Positions 24,924-32,602 of a DNA stretch of 64,000 bases are shown here, one piece after another. The translations under genes were made by a program, and so were the position numbers. The stretch is from assembly GCF_008123965.1 (NCBI RefSeq), contig NZ_VSTH01000060.1, positions 1-64,000 of the forward strand, read 5' to 3'. The stretch is from Bradyrhizobium hipponense. Lineage in GTDB: Bacteria; Pseudomonadota; Alphaproteobacteria; Rhizobiales; Xanthobacteraceae. Each line of letters starts with the position of its first letter. The stretch's first letter is position 1. The notes beneath the pieces were generated by a model. That model had not been told where the DNA came from and made no database searches. It saw nothing but the letters and a program-made list of their open reading frames with translations.

Positions 24924-25850
24924 ATGTTCGGCGACTACTCGCTTGGTGACCTTGGCTCCATCTTCGTCATGCAGGGTTTTGCAGGACTGATCCTGTTCTC
25001 GGTCTACGTCCTGATGGCGCTCGGGCTTGCGATCATCTTCGGCCAGATGGGTGTCATCAACATGGCCCATGGCGAGTTCATGATCCTCGGGGCCTACGTC
25101 ACCTGGATGACCTCGAATTTATTCCAGACCTATTTGCCGAGCCTGTTCAGCGGCTACTTCTTCCTCGCGATGATACTGGCCTTCGTGGCATCCGGCGCGC
25201 TGGGAATGCTGGTGGAATGGGTGCTGATACGGCATCTCTACAAGCGCCCGCTCGACACGCTGCTCGCCACCTGGGGCCTCAGCCTGATTCTGCAGCAGGC
25301 CTATCGTTCCGTGTTCGGTGCGCGCGAGGTCGGCGTCGAACTGCCGCAATGGATGCTCGGCTCGCTGCACGTGACCGACAGCATCGAAGTGCCGATCAAC
25401 GGCGTCTTTGTGATGTGCCTCACCGTCCTGATCACCGTCTGTGTCGCCTACGTGATGTACAAGTCGCGCTGGGGCCGCCAGGTGCGCGCGGTGGTGCAGA
25501 ACCGCATCATGGCCGGCGCCGTCGGCATCAACACCGAGAAGGTCGATCGCTACACCTTCGGGCTCGGTTGCGGCATCGCCGGCGTTGCCGGAAGCGCCTT
25601 CACCATGATCGGCTCGACCGGGCCGACGTCAGGCCAGCTCTACATTGTCGACACCTTCCTCGTCGTCGTGTTCGGCGGGGCCGCAAGCCTGCTCGGCACC
25701 ATCGCCTCCGCGTTCTCGATCTCGCAGACGCAATCGACGCTCGAATTCTTCCTGTCGGGTTCGATGGCCAAGGTGCTGACGCTGCTCGCCGTCGTCGGCA
25801 TTCTGATGCTGCGGCCGCAGGGTCTGTTCGCCCTCAAAGTCCGCAAATAA
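24924..25850 (+). CDS. urtB: Urea/amide ABC transporter permease 1
   Basis: This 308-residue inner-membrane permease of the LivH/UrtB family has about eight hydrophobic segments. Family motifs are GLAIIFGQMGVINMAHGEF near the N-terminus, the GINTEKVDRYTFGLGCGIAGVAG loop that contacts the ATPase, and VFGGAASLLGT near the C-terminus. It is about 230 residues shorter than the long UrtB of classical urea transporters, because it lacks their extra N-terminal domain, and so matches FmdE-type amide porters better. The ATG at 24924 is preceded by GGAGGA at 24913-24918. It is the second gene of the operon. Confidence 0.9.
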   Translation: MFGDYSLGDLGSIFVMQGFAGLILFSVYVLMALGLAIIFGQMGVINMAHGEFMILGAYVTWMTSNLFQTYLPSLFSGYFFLAMILAFVASGALGMLVEWVLIRHLYKRPLDTLLATWGLSLILQQAYRSVFGAREVGVELPQWMLGSLHVTDSIEVPINGVFVMCLTVLITVCVAYVMYKSRWGRQVRAVVQNRIMAGAVGINTEKVDRYTFGLGCGIAGVAGSAFTMIGSTGPTSGQLYIVDTFLVVVFGGAASLLGTIASAFSISQTQSTLEFFLSGSMAKVLTLLAVVGILMLRPQGLFALKVRK

Positions 25851-25864
25851 CAAGAAGCAGGCAA

Positions 25865-27013
25865 ATGATGGTCATCAACTCACGCTTCTTCAATCGGTCC
25901 GAGCTCATTGGCTTCATTGTACTGGCCGCGGTGTTGTTCGTGATCCTGCCGCTGTCGCTGGATGTGTTCCGCCTCAATCTGGTGGCGAAATACCTGACCT
26001 ACGCCTTTGTCGCGATCGGGCTCGTGCTGTGCTGGGGGTATGGCGGCATTCTGAGCCTGGGGCAGGGTGTGTTCTTCGGCCTTGGCGGCTACTGCATGGC
26101 AATGTTTCTCAAGCTGGAAGCCTCCAGCGTCGAGAACACAAAGATCCAGTCGACGCCCGGCATTCCGGATTTCATGGACTGGAATCAGATCACGTCGCTG
26201 CCGTTGTTCTGGCAGCCGTTTCACAGTCTCAGCTTCACCATCCTCGCAATCATCCTGGTGCCCGGTCTGTTCGCCCTGATCATCGGCACCGCGATGTTCA
26301 AGCGCCGCGTCGGCGGCACCTATTTCGCAATCATTACCCAGGCCGTCGCTGCCATCCTCACCATCCTTATCGTCGGACAGCAGGGCTATACCGGCGGCAT
26401 CAACGGCATGACCGACCTGCGCACCCTCAAAGGTTGGGACATCCGGCCCGACCACGCCAAGGTCATCCTGTACTTCGTAGAGGTGGTGCTGCTGTTCGCC
26501 TGCATCGGCATCGCCCAGTTCATTCGCCTGACCAAGCTCGGCCGCATCCTGGTGGCGATGCGCGAGCAGGAGGACCGCGTCCGTTTCTCCGGCTACAGCG
26601 TCGCCAACTTCAAGATCTTCGCGTTCTGCATGGCCGCGATCTTCGCCGCGATCGGCGGCGCCATGTTCGCGCTGAATGTCGGGTTCATGTCGCCGTCCTT
26701 TGTCGGCATCGTGCCGTCGATCGAGATGGTGATCTACACCGCGGTCGGCGGCCGGATGTCGATCTTCGGCGCGGTGTGGGGCTCCATTCTGGTGAATTTC
26801 GCAAAGACCAGCCTGTCGGAATCTTTCCCGCAACTCTGGCTGTTCGGCCTCGGCGCGCTGTTCATCGCCGTCGTGCTCGCCTTCCCGAATGGACTGTCCG
26901 GCATCTGGGCCGACTATGTCCAGCCCCGTATCGACCGTCTGTTCGCCGCGCGCAAACCGAAGCCAGCCGCGTGGACCGACGATTCCGTCGCCGACGGCGC
27001 GCCGGCCGAGTGA
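25865..27013 (+). CDS. urtC: Urea/amide ABC transporter permease 2
   Basis: This 382-residue permease of the LivM/UrtC family has motifs CWGYGGILSLGQGVFFGLGGY, RRVGGTYFAIITQA, REQEDRVRFSGYSVANFKIFAF and YTAVGGRMSIFGAVWG. It has about ten hydrophobic helices and a short charged C-terminal tail. It forms the membrane channel together with the preceding permease. The start is the first of two adjacent ATG codons (25865), 14 bases after the upstream stop, with AGAAGCAGG as the ribosome site. A long open frame on the other strand over the same bases is a GC-rich shadow. Confidence 0.9.
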   Translation: MMVINSRFFNRSELIGFIVLAAVLFVILPLSLDVFRLNLVAKYLTYAFVAIGLVLCWGYGGILSLGQGVFFGLGGYCMAMFLKLEASSVENTKIQSTPGIPDFMDWNQITSLPLFWQPFHSLSFTILAIILVPGLFALIIGTAMFKRRVGGTYFAIITQAVAAILTILIVGQQGYTGGINGMTDLRTLKGWDIRPDHAKVILYFVEVVLLFACIGIAQFIRLTKLGRILVAMREQEDRVRFSGYSVANFKIFAFCMAAIFAAIGGAMFALNVGFMSPSFVGIVPSIEMVIYTAVGGRMSIFGAVWGSILVNFAKTSLSESFPQLWLFGLGALFIAVVLAFPNGLSGIWADYVQPRIDRLFAARKPKPAAWTDDSVADGAPAE

Positions 27014-27023
27014 GGAGATCATC

Positions 27024-27779
27024 ATGCTTGTCGGTCATCAGCCCAAGGATTTTTTGCTCGCCGTGTCCGGTCTCACGGTTTCGTTCGACGGCTTCAAAGC
27101 CGTCAACGATCTCTCCTTCTATGTCGAAGAGAACGAGATCCGCGTCATCATCGGCCCCAACGGGGCCGGCAAGACCACAGTGCTCGACCTGATCTGCGGC
27201 AAGACCAAGGCGACCTCGGGCTCGATCCAGTTTCGTGGCAAGGAGCTCACGAAAATGAAGGAGAACGAGATCGTGCAGACCGGGGTCGGGCGCAAGTTCC
27301 AGACGCCGTCGGTGTTCGAGGATCTCACGGTGTTCGAGAACCTCGAAATTTCGTTCCCGCGCGGCCGTACCGTGTTCGGCTCGCTGACCTTCCAGCGCGA
27401 CCAGCCTGTGAAGCAGCGCGTCGAGGAGGTCGCCGAGATGATCTTCCTCAAGGACAAGCTCGATACCTACGCCTCCGAGCTCAGCCACGGCCAGAAGCAG
27501 TGGCTCGAGATCGGCATGCTGCTGATCCAGGACCCGGACCTGCTGATGCTGGATGAACCCGTCGCCGGCATGAGCGTGTCCGAGCGCGCCAAGACCGCCG
27601 AGCTGCTCAACCGCATCATCAAGAACCGCTCGGTGCTGGTGATCGAGCACGACATGAAATTCGTCGAGGACATCGCCCACAAGGTCACCGTGCTGCACCA
27701 GGGCCAGATCCTCTCCGAAGGGACCATGGAGAAGGTAAAGAACGATCCCAAGGTCATCGAAGTCTATCTGGGGCACTGA
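27024..27779 (+). CDS. urtD: Urea/amide ABC transporter ATPase 1
   Basis: This 251-residue ABC ATPase of the LivG/UrtD type has Walker A GPNGAGKTT, Q-loop GRKFQTPSVFEDLTV (the FQTP signature typical of UrtD), ABC signature LSHGQKQWLEIGMLL, Walker B LLMLDEPVAGMS and H-loop VIEHDMKFV. It energises uptake from the cytosolic side. The ATG at 27024 follows the urtC stop by 10 bases, with GAGGAG overlapping that stop. It is separated from the second ATPase gene by a 251-base stretch that carries a palindromic repeat. Confidence 0.92.
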   Translation: MLVGHQPKDFLLAVSGLTVSFDGFKAVNDLSFYVEENEIRVIIGPNGAGKTTVLDLICGKTKATSGSIQFRGKELTKMKENEIVQTGVGRKFQTPSVFEDLTVFENLEISFPRGRTVFGSLTFQRDQPVKQRVEEVAEMIFLKDKLDTYASELSHGQKQWLEIGMLLIQDPDLLMLDEPVAGMSVSERAKTAELLNRIIKNRSVLVIEHDMKFVEDIAHKVTVLHQGQILSEGTMEKVKNDPKVIEVYLGH

Positions 27780-27823
27780 GGGATGACGAAGTTGGGCGAG
27801 TCCGCAGCGGCACTGACGGTGCA

Positions 27824-27974
27824 CCTCTCCCCTTGTGGGAGGGGTCGGATCGCGCGAGCGATCCGGGTGAGGGGTATCTCTCCGCGCGCCCAACTGCCTT
27901 TCGCATCCGCAGATGCACACCCCTCATCCGTCGCGGACTTCGTCCGCGCCACCTTCTCCCACAAGGGGAGAAGG
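27824..27974. repeat. Intergenic palindromic repeat, family E, inside the operon
   Basis: The outer arms CCTCTCCCCTTGTGGGAG and CTTCTCCCACAAGGGGAGAA are near-complementary. Inside, GGTGAGGGG faces CCCCTCATCC, with secondary small hairpins (GGATCGCGCGAGCGATCC, and GCGGAC-TTC-GTCCGC). It interrupts the amide operon between the two ATPase genes. It contains no supported gene. Confidence 0.8.
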
Positions 27975-28030
27975 AACTCGCTCACCGCAAGACGAACTCA
28001 CCAGAACTCACACTGACCCGGGAACCGATC

Positions 28031-28720
28031 ATGCTGGCAATCTCCGATCTCCACGTCGCCTACGGCCAGAGCGAGGTGCTGCACGGGCTCAACGTCAAGG
28101 TCGCGCCCAACGAGATCGTTGCGATCATGGGCCGCAACGGCATGGGCAAGACCACACTGATGAAATCGCTGATGGGCATCCTGCCGGCTAGAAGCGGCTC
28201 GGTGACCATGGACGGTGCCGAGCTCGGCAGCCTGCCCAGCTACGAGCGGGTCGCCAAGGGCCTCGCCTATGTGCCGCAGGGCCGCATGATCTTCTCGACT
28301 ATGACGGTGAAGGAGAACATCGAGACCGGCCTCGTCGTCTCCGGCGGGACCGAGGTGCCCGGCGACATCTACGAATTATTCCCGGTGCTGCTGGAGATGA
28401 AGGGGCGCCGCGGTGGCAATCTTTCCGGCGGCCAGCAGCAGCAGCTCGCGATCGCCCGCGCGCTCGCGACCAAGCCGAAAGTGTTGCTGCTGGACGAGCC
28501 GACCGAGGGCATCCAGCCCTCCATCATCAAGGACATGGCGCGCACCTTGAAGCGCATTCGCGACGAGCGTGAGTTGTCGATCGTCGTATCCGAGCAGGTC
28601 CTGAGCTTCGCGCTCGAGATCGCCGACCGCGTGCTGGTGATCGAGAACGGCGAGATCGTGCGCGACGATCCGCGCAACAACGTCGATGCCGCGCAAGTGT
28701 CGAAATATCTGTCCGTCTAA
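28031..28720 (+). CDS. urtE: Urea/amide ABC transporter ATPase 2
   Basis: This 229-residue ABC ATPase of the LivF/UrtE type has Walker A GRNGMGKTTLMKSL, the YVPQGRMIFSTMTVKENI Q-loop segment (PQGR...IF is typical of UrtE), signature NLSGGQQQQLAIARAL, Walker B LLLDEPTEGIQPSI and a C-terminal VIENGEIV. It starts at ATG 28031, 251 bases after urtD, a gap filled mostly by a palindromic repeat. The H-loop histidine position reads VVSEQVLSFALEI, with Glu-Gln in place of the usual His, which is common in this LivF-like group. Confidence 0.92.
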   Translation: MLAISDLHVAYGQSEVLHGLNVKVAPNEIVAIMGRNGMGKTTLMKSLMGILPARSGSVTMDGAELGSLPSYERVAKGLAYVPQGRMIFSTMTVKENIETGLVVSGGTEVPGDIYELFPVLLEMKGRRGGNLSGGQQQQLAIARALATKPKVLLLDEPTEGIQPSIIKDMARTLKRIRDERELSIVVSEQVLSFALEIADRVLVIENGEIVRDDPRNNVDAAQVSKYLSV

Positions 28721-28747
28721 CCAACCGTGTAAAAGGGGAGCATCTCG

Positions 28748-29977
28748 ATGCCAGAGACACTGATCAAGGTCGATCTCACCAAGTCGGCTTACGATAATGA
28801 CATGGTGCACAACCGCTGGCACCCCGATATTCCGATCGTGGCCTGGGTCAATCCCGGCGACGATTTCATCATCGAGACCTATGACTGGACCGGCGGCTTC
28901 ATCAAGAACAACGATTCCGCCGATGACGTCCGCGACATCGATCTGTCGATCGTGCACTTCCTCTCAGGCCCGATCGGCATCAAGGGTGCCGAGCCGGGCG
29001 ACCTGCTGGTGGTCGACCTGCTCGACGTCGGCCCGCTCAAGGAGAGCCTGTGGGGCTTCAACGGCTTCTTTTCCAAGCAGAACGGCGGCGGCTTTCTCAC
29101 CGAGCATTTCCCGCTGGCGCAGAAGTCGATCTGGGACATCAAGGGGCTCTACACCTCGTCGCGCCACATCCCGGGCGTCAACTTCGCCGGCCTGATCCAT
29201 CCCGGCCTGATCGGCTGTCTGCCCGATCCGAAGATGCTGGACATGTGGAACAAGCGTGAGGCCGAGCTGATCTCGACCAACCCGACCCGCGTGCCCGGTC
29301 TCGCCAACCCGCCGTTCGCGCCGACCGCCCATGGCGGTCGCGCCAAAGGCGACGTCAAAGACAAGATCGGCGCGGAAGGCGCGCGCACCGTGCCGCCGCG
29401 CGAGCATGGCGGCAATTGCGACATCAAGGACCTGTCGCGCGGCTCAAAGATCTACTTCCCGGTCTATGTGCCCGGCGCGGGCCTTTCGATGGGCGACTTG
29501 CACTTCAGCCAGGGCGACGGTGAGATCACCTTCTGCGGCGCGATCGAAATGGCCGGCTGGCTGCACCTGAAGGTCGAGGTCATCAAGGACGGGATGGCGA
29601 AATACGGCATCAAGAATCCGATCTTCAAGCCGTCGCCGATCACGCCGAACTACAAGGACTATCTGATCTTCGAGGGCATCTCGGTCGACGAGCAAGGCAA
29701 GCAGCATTATCTCGACGTTCACATCGCCTACCGCCAGGCCTGCCTCAACGCGATCGAGTATCTGAAGAAGTTCGGTTACTCCGGCGCCCAGGCCTATTCG
29801 ATCCTCGGCACCGCGCCGTGCCAGGGCCACATCTCGGGCGTAGTCGACGTGCCCAATGCCTGCGCCACGCTGTGGCTGCCGACGGAGATCTTCGACTTCG
29901 ACGTGATGCCGTCGTCGGCTGGACCGATCAAGCACATCACCGGCGATATCCAGATGCCGATCTCGCCGGACAAGTAA
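28748..29977 (+). CDS. fmdA: Formamidase
   Basis: This 409-residue enzyme of the acetamidase/formamidase (FmdA_AmdA) family hydrolyses formamide to formate and ammonia. Typical sequence: HNRWHPDIP, GDDFIIETYDWTGG, HFLSGPIGIKGAEPGDLLVVDLLDV, PREHGGNCDIKDLSRGSKIYFPV and GAGLSMGDLHFSQGDGEI. Length and motifs agree with Methylophilus FmdA. The ATG at 28748 has AGGGGAG 8-14 bases upstream and lies 27 bases behind the second ATPase. It is cytosolic and acts on what the porter imports. A start upstream is not supported. Confidence 0.94.
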   Translation: MPETLIKVDLTKSAYDNDMVHNRWHPDIPIVAWVNPGDDFIIETYDWTGGFIKNNDSADDVRDIDLSIVHFLSGPIGIKGAEPGDLLVVDLLDVGPLKESLWGFNGFFSKQNGGGFLTEHFPLAQKSIWDIKGLYTSSRHIPGVNFAGLIHPGLIGCLPDPKMLDMWNKREAELISTNPTRVPGLANPPFAPTAHGGRAKGDVKDKIGAEGARTVPPREHGGNCDIKDLSRGSKIYFPVYVPGAGLSMGDLHFSQGDGEITFCGAIEMAGWLHLKVEVIKDGMAKYGIKNPIFKPSPITPNYKDYLIFEGISVDEQGKQHYLDVHIAYRQACLNAIEYLKKFGYSGAQAYSILGTAPCQGHISGVVDVPNACATLWLPTEIFDFDVMPSSAGPIKHITGDIQMPISPDK

Positions 29978-30070
29978 TCCCTGTGCGACAAGGATACGGG
30001 ACGGCGCGTCTCTGCCGCCCCGCATCCGCCGCGGGATCTCTCAAACAGGCGCCAGCGTAGGGATGATGCG

Positions 30071-30445
30071 ATGCCGGTCTATGAATATCTCTGTGACGAT
30101 TGCGGGCCGTTTAGGGATCTGCGCCCGATGGCCGAGTGCGACGATCCGCAGGCCTGCCCGCACTGCGAGACGATGGCGCCGCGCGTCATCCTGACCGCCC
30201 CGAACTTCTTCTGCATGCCGTCCGAGACGCGCAAGGCGCATGCCGTCAACGAGCGCAGCTCGCACGCGCCGCAGACGCTCGCGCAGTACAAGGCGTCGCA
30301 CGGCCCCGGCTGCGGCTGCTGCTCATCGGGCAAGAATTCGTCCAAGGGCACGTCGGACAACAAAAAGCCCGCGCGGCTAATGACCAAGTCCAAGAGCGGC
30401 GCCAAGGGCTTTCCCACCGCGCGGCCCTGGATGATCAGCCATTGA
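30071..30445 (+). CDS. fmdB: FmdB-type zinc ribbon protein
   Basis: This 124-residue protein opens with the FmdB zinc-ribbon pattern MPVYEYLCDDCGPF...CPHCE, two CxxC pairs that would bind one zinc. A Cys-rich GCGCCSSG stretch and a Lys/Ser-rich basic tail follow. FmdB was proposed as a regulator of amide utilisation in Methylophilus, but its mechanism is not established and many homologues have no amide link. It lies between fmdA (93 bases) and amiE (59 bases) in the same direction. Confidence 0.85.
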   Translation: MPVYEYLCDDCGPFRDLRPMAECDDPQACPHCETMAPRVILTAPNFFCMPSETRKAHAVNERSSHAPQTLAQYKASHGPGCGCCSSGKNSSKGTSDNKKPARLMTKSKSGAKGFPTARPWMISH

Positions 30446-30504
30446 CGCATGCGGCCGGCTTCCCGCCGGCAACCTCAAACGAATAAAGTACAGGAGCGGT
30501 CAAG

Positions 30505-31545
30505 ATGCTTCACGGCGACATTTCCAGCAGCAACGACACCGTCGGCGTCGCAGTGGTGAATTACAAGATGCCCCGCCTGCACACCAAGGCCGAGGTGCTC
30601 GACAACGCCCGCAAGATTGCCGACATGATCGTCGGCATGAAGCTCGGGCTGCCCGGCATGGACCTTGTGATTTTCCCGGAGTACTCCACCCATGGCATCA
30701 TGTACGACTCCAAGGAGATGTACGAGACGGCCTCGGCGGTGCCCGGCGAAGAGACCGCGATCTTTGCCGAGGCCTGCCGCAGAGCGAAAGTGTGGGGCGT
30801 GTTCTCGCTGACCGGCGAGCGCCACGAGGAGCATCCGCACAAGGCGCCCTACAACACCCTGATCCTGATGAACGACAAGGGCGAGATCGTCCAGAAGTAC
30901 CGCAAGATCATGCCGTGGGTGCCGATCGAGGGCTGGTATCCCGGCAACTGCACCTATGTCTCCGACGGTCCGAAGGGGATGAAGGTCAGCCTGATCATCT
31001 GCGACGACGGCAATTTTCCGGAGATCTGGCGCGACTGCGCCATGAAGGGCGCGGAACTGATCGTGCGTTGCCAGGGCTACATGTATCCGGCCAAGGAGCA
31101 GCAGATTCTGATTTCCAAGGCCATGGCGTGGGCCAACAACGTCTATGTCGCCGTCGCCAATGCCGCCGGCTTCGACGGCGTCTATTCCTACTTCGGTCAC
31201 TCCGCGATCATCGGCTTCGACGGCCGCACCCTCGGCGAAACCGGCGAGGAGGAGTACGGCATCCAGTATGCGCAGCTGTCGAAAAATCTGATCCGCGACG
31301 CGCGCCGCAACGGCCAGTCGCAGAACCATCTCTACAAGCTGGTTCACCGCGGCTACACCGGCATGATCAATTCCGGCGAAAGTCCGCGCGGCGTTGCAGC
31401 CTGCCCGTATGATTTCTACAAGAACTGGATCGCCGATCCCGAGGGCACGCGGGACATGGTCGAGGCGATGACCCGCTCGACCCCGGGCACCGATGAGTGC
31501 CCGATCGACGGCATCCCGAATGAGGCGGCGGCATCCAACTACTGA
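30505..31545 (+). CDS. amiE: Aliphatic amidase
   Basis: This 346-residue nitrilase-superfamily amidase has catalytic residues E59 (VIFPEYS), K134 (QKYRKIMPW) and C166 (LIICDDGNFPEIW) at the same numbers as Pseudomonas AmiE, and the same total length. It starts MLHGDISSSNDTVGVAVVNY. It hydrolyses short aliphatic amides such as acetamide and propionamide to the acid and ammonia in the cytosol. AGGAGCGG lies before the ATG. It is the last gene of the amide operon, 59 bases after fmdB, and gives the operon a second amidase that is unrelated to FmdA. Confidence 0.95.
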   Translation: MLHGDISSSNDTVGVAVVNYKMPRLHTKAEVLDNARKIADMIVGMKLGLPGMDLVIFPEYSTHGIMYDSKEMYETASAVPGEETAIFAEACRRAKVWGVFSLTGERHEEHPHKAPYNTLILMNDKGEIVQKYRKIMPWVPIEGWYPGNCTYVSDGPKGMKVSLIICDDGNFPEIWRDCAMKGAELIVRCQGYMYPAKEQQILISKAMAWANNVYVAVANAAGFDGVYSYFGHSAIIGFDGRTLGETGEEEYGIQYAQLSKNLIRDARRNGQSQNHLYKLVHRGYTGMINSGESPRGVAACPYDFYKNWIADPEGTRDMVEAMTRSTPGTDECPIDGIPNEAAASNY

Positions 31546-31580
31546 GTGTTTGCAACGCAGGAGCTGGACGCGCGCAGGCC

Positions 31581-32411
31581 TCAGCGTTTCTGCTGCGCGG
31601 GCTTGCGCGGTGAGCGCGGGATGGCGGCGGGCGAGGGCGTCCCGCTCATCTTGTTGGCGGCTTCGCTGATGTCGAGCAGGGTCTTGCGGCCGTCCTCGAG
31701 GAAATTCGCCGATTTCTTCTTCATGGTGTCGGCGAGCTCGTGCATTTCCCTGATTTTTTCGAACAGCTCGTCGGCCTTGCCGTCGACAAAGCCGGGCACC
31801 ACGCCTTCGATCTTCGTCACCGCCTTGTCGAAGCCCGCGAAGGCGCTGTCGACCTTGGCCATGACGGAGTCGATCTCGGCGCCCTTGCTCCTCAGATCGG
31901 CGGTGTAGCCCTCGAACGTATGCAGGCCGTCCTTGATCGCGGGCGCGTTGCTGACGATCGTGCGGTCGACACTATGCAGGGTGTCGACGATGGACTCGGC
32001 GTCGCTGAGATCGGCGGTCAGCACGGGGATGCCGTCGGCGTCCAGTGGCACTGGCGGCGCGGAGGGCGCGCCGCCGATCAGCGAGACCGCCGCGACACCA
32101 GTGAGGCCCTGGAACTCGATACCGGCGACGGTGTCCTTGCGGATTGGCGCTGCGTTGTCGAGCATCACCAGCGCCACGACCTTGCGCGGATTGTCCAGCT
32201 TGATCGACAGGATCTGGCCGGCGGGCACGCCATCGAAATTGACCGGCCCGCCGCGGCGCAGGCCGCTGGCGGAGCCGCCTTCGAACACGACGCGCAACTG
32301 GCTCCGGCTCTGGATGGTGCGCCATTTCTGCACGCCAAGCACGCCACCGAACGCCACGGCGATCGCCGCCAGCGTCGCCGTCCCGATCACCAGATTGCTC
32401 GCGCGTGCCAT
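31581..32411 (-). CDS. MlaD/MCE-domain protein
   Basis: This 276-residue protein has one N-terminal transmembrane anchor (LVIGTATLAAIAVAFGGVLGV) and a single MCE domain (~36-115: LRVVFEGGSASGLRRGGPVNFDGVPAGQI...FQGLTGVAAVSLIGG). An extended helical C-terminal region is rich in Asp/Glu/Lys heptads, then a basic tail. MCE proteins bind lipids in the periplasm as part of Mla-type ABC transporters. The usual MlaE permease and MlaF ATPase genes are not adjacent, so its partners are elsewhere or it is an orphan. It converges with amiE, 35 bases apart. Confidence 0.88.
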   Translation of the reverse strand: MARASNLVIGTATLAAIAVAFGGVLGVQKWRTIQSRSQLRVVFEGGSASGLRRGGPVNFDGVPAGQILSIKLDNPRKVVALVMLDNAAPIRKDTVAGIEFQGLTGVAAVSLIGGAPSAPPVPLDADGIPVLTADLSDAESIVDTLHSVDRTIVSNAPAIKDGLHTFEGYTADLRSKGAEIDSVMAKVDSAFAGFDKAVTKIEGVVPGFVDGKADELFEKIREMHELADTMKKKSANFLEDGRKTLLDISEAANKMSGTPSPAAIPRSPRKPAQQKR

Positions 32412-32487
32412 GCAGCTGCGATTCTACGGCCAAAGCGGGGAAGTTGGAAGGTGCCCGAACGGCCGCAATGTTAGCGGGGGCGGGTTA

Positions 32488-32592
32488 ACGACTTGTCCGC
32501 CGTAGCTCGAAGAGCGAAGGCGGAAACGTAACCCGCCACTGCCTGGCGCGTGCATGGGGCCAAGTTGGCGGATTACGCTACGCTAATCCGCC
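32488..32592. repeat. Palindrome family G unit plus hairpin
   Basis: Bases 32490-32523 carry CTTGTCCGCCG...CGAAGGCGGA, the same module that is embedded in the family B element at 46181. Bases 32567-32592 form a perfect 9-bp stem (GGCGGATTA / TAATCCGCC) with an 8-base loop. Both lie between two minus-strand genes and could serve as a terminator for the upstream acyl-CoA synthetase gene. Confidence 0.7.
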
Positions 32593-32602
32593 CTGCGGTG
32601 CC

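Noticed and set aside
25880..27025. A 381-codon minus-strand frame opposite urtC
   Set aside because: It is the complement of a clear permease gene, with His/Asp-rich translation typical of such shadows.
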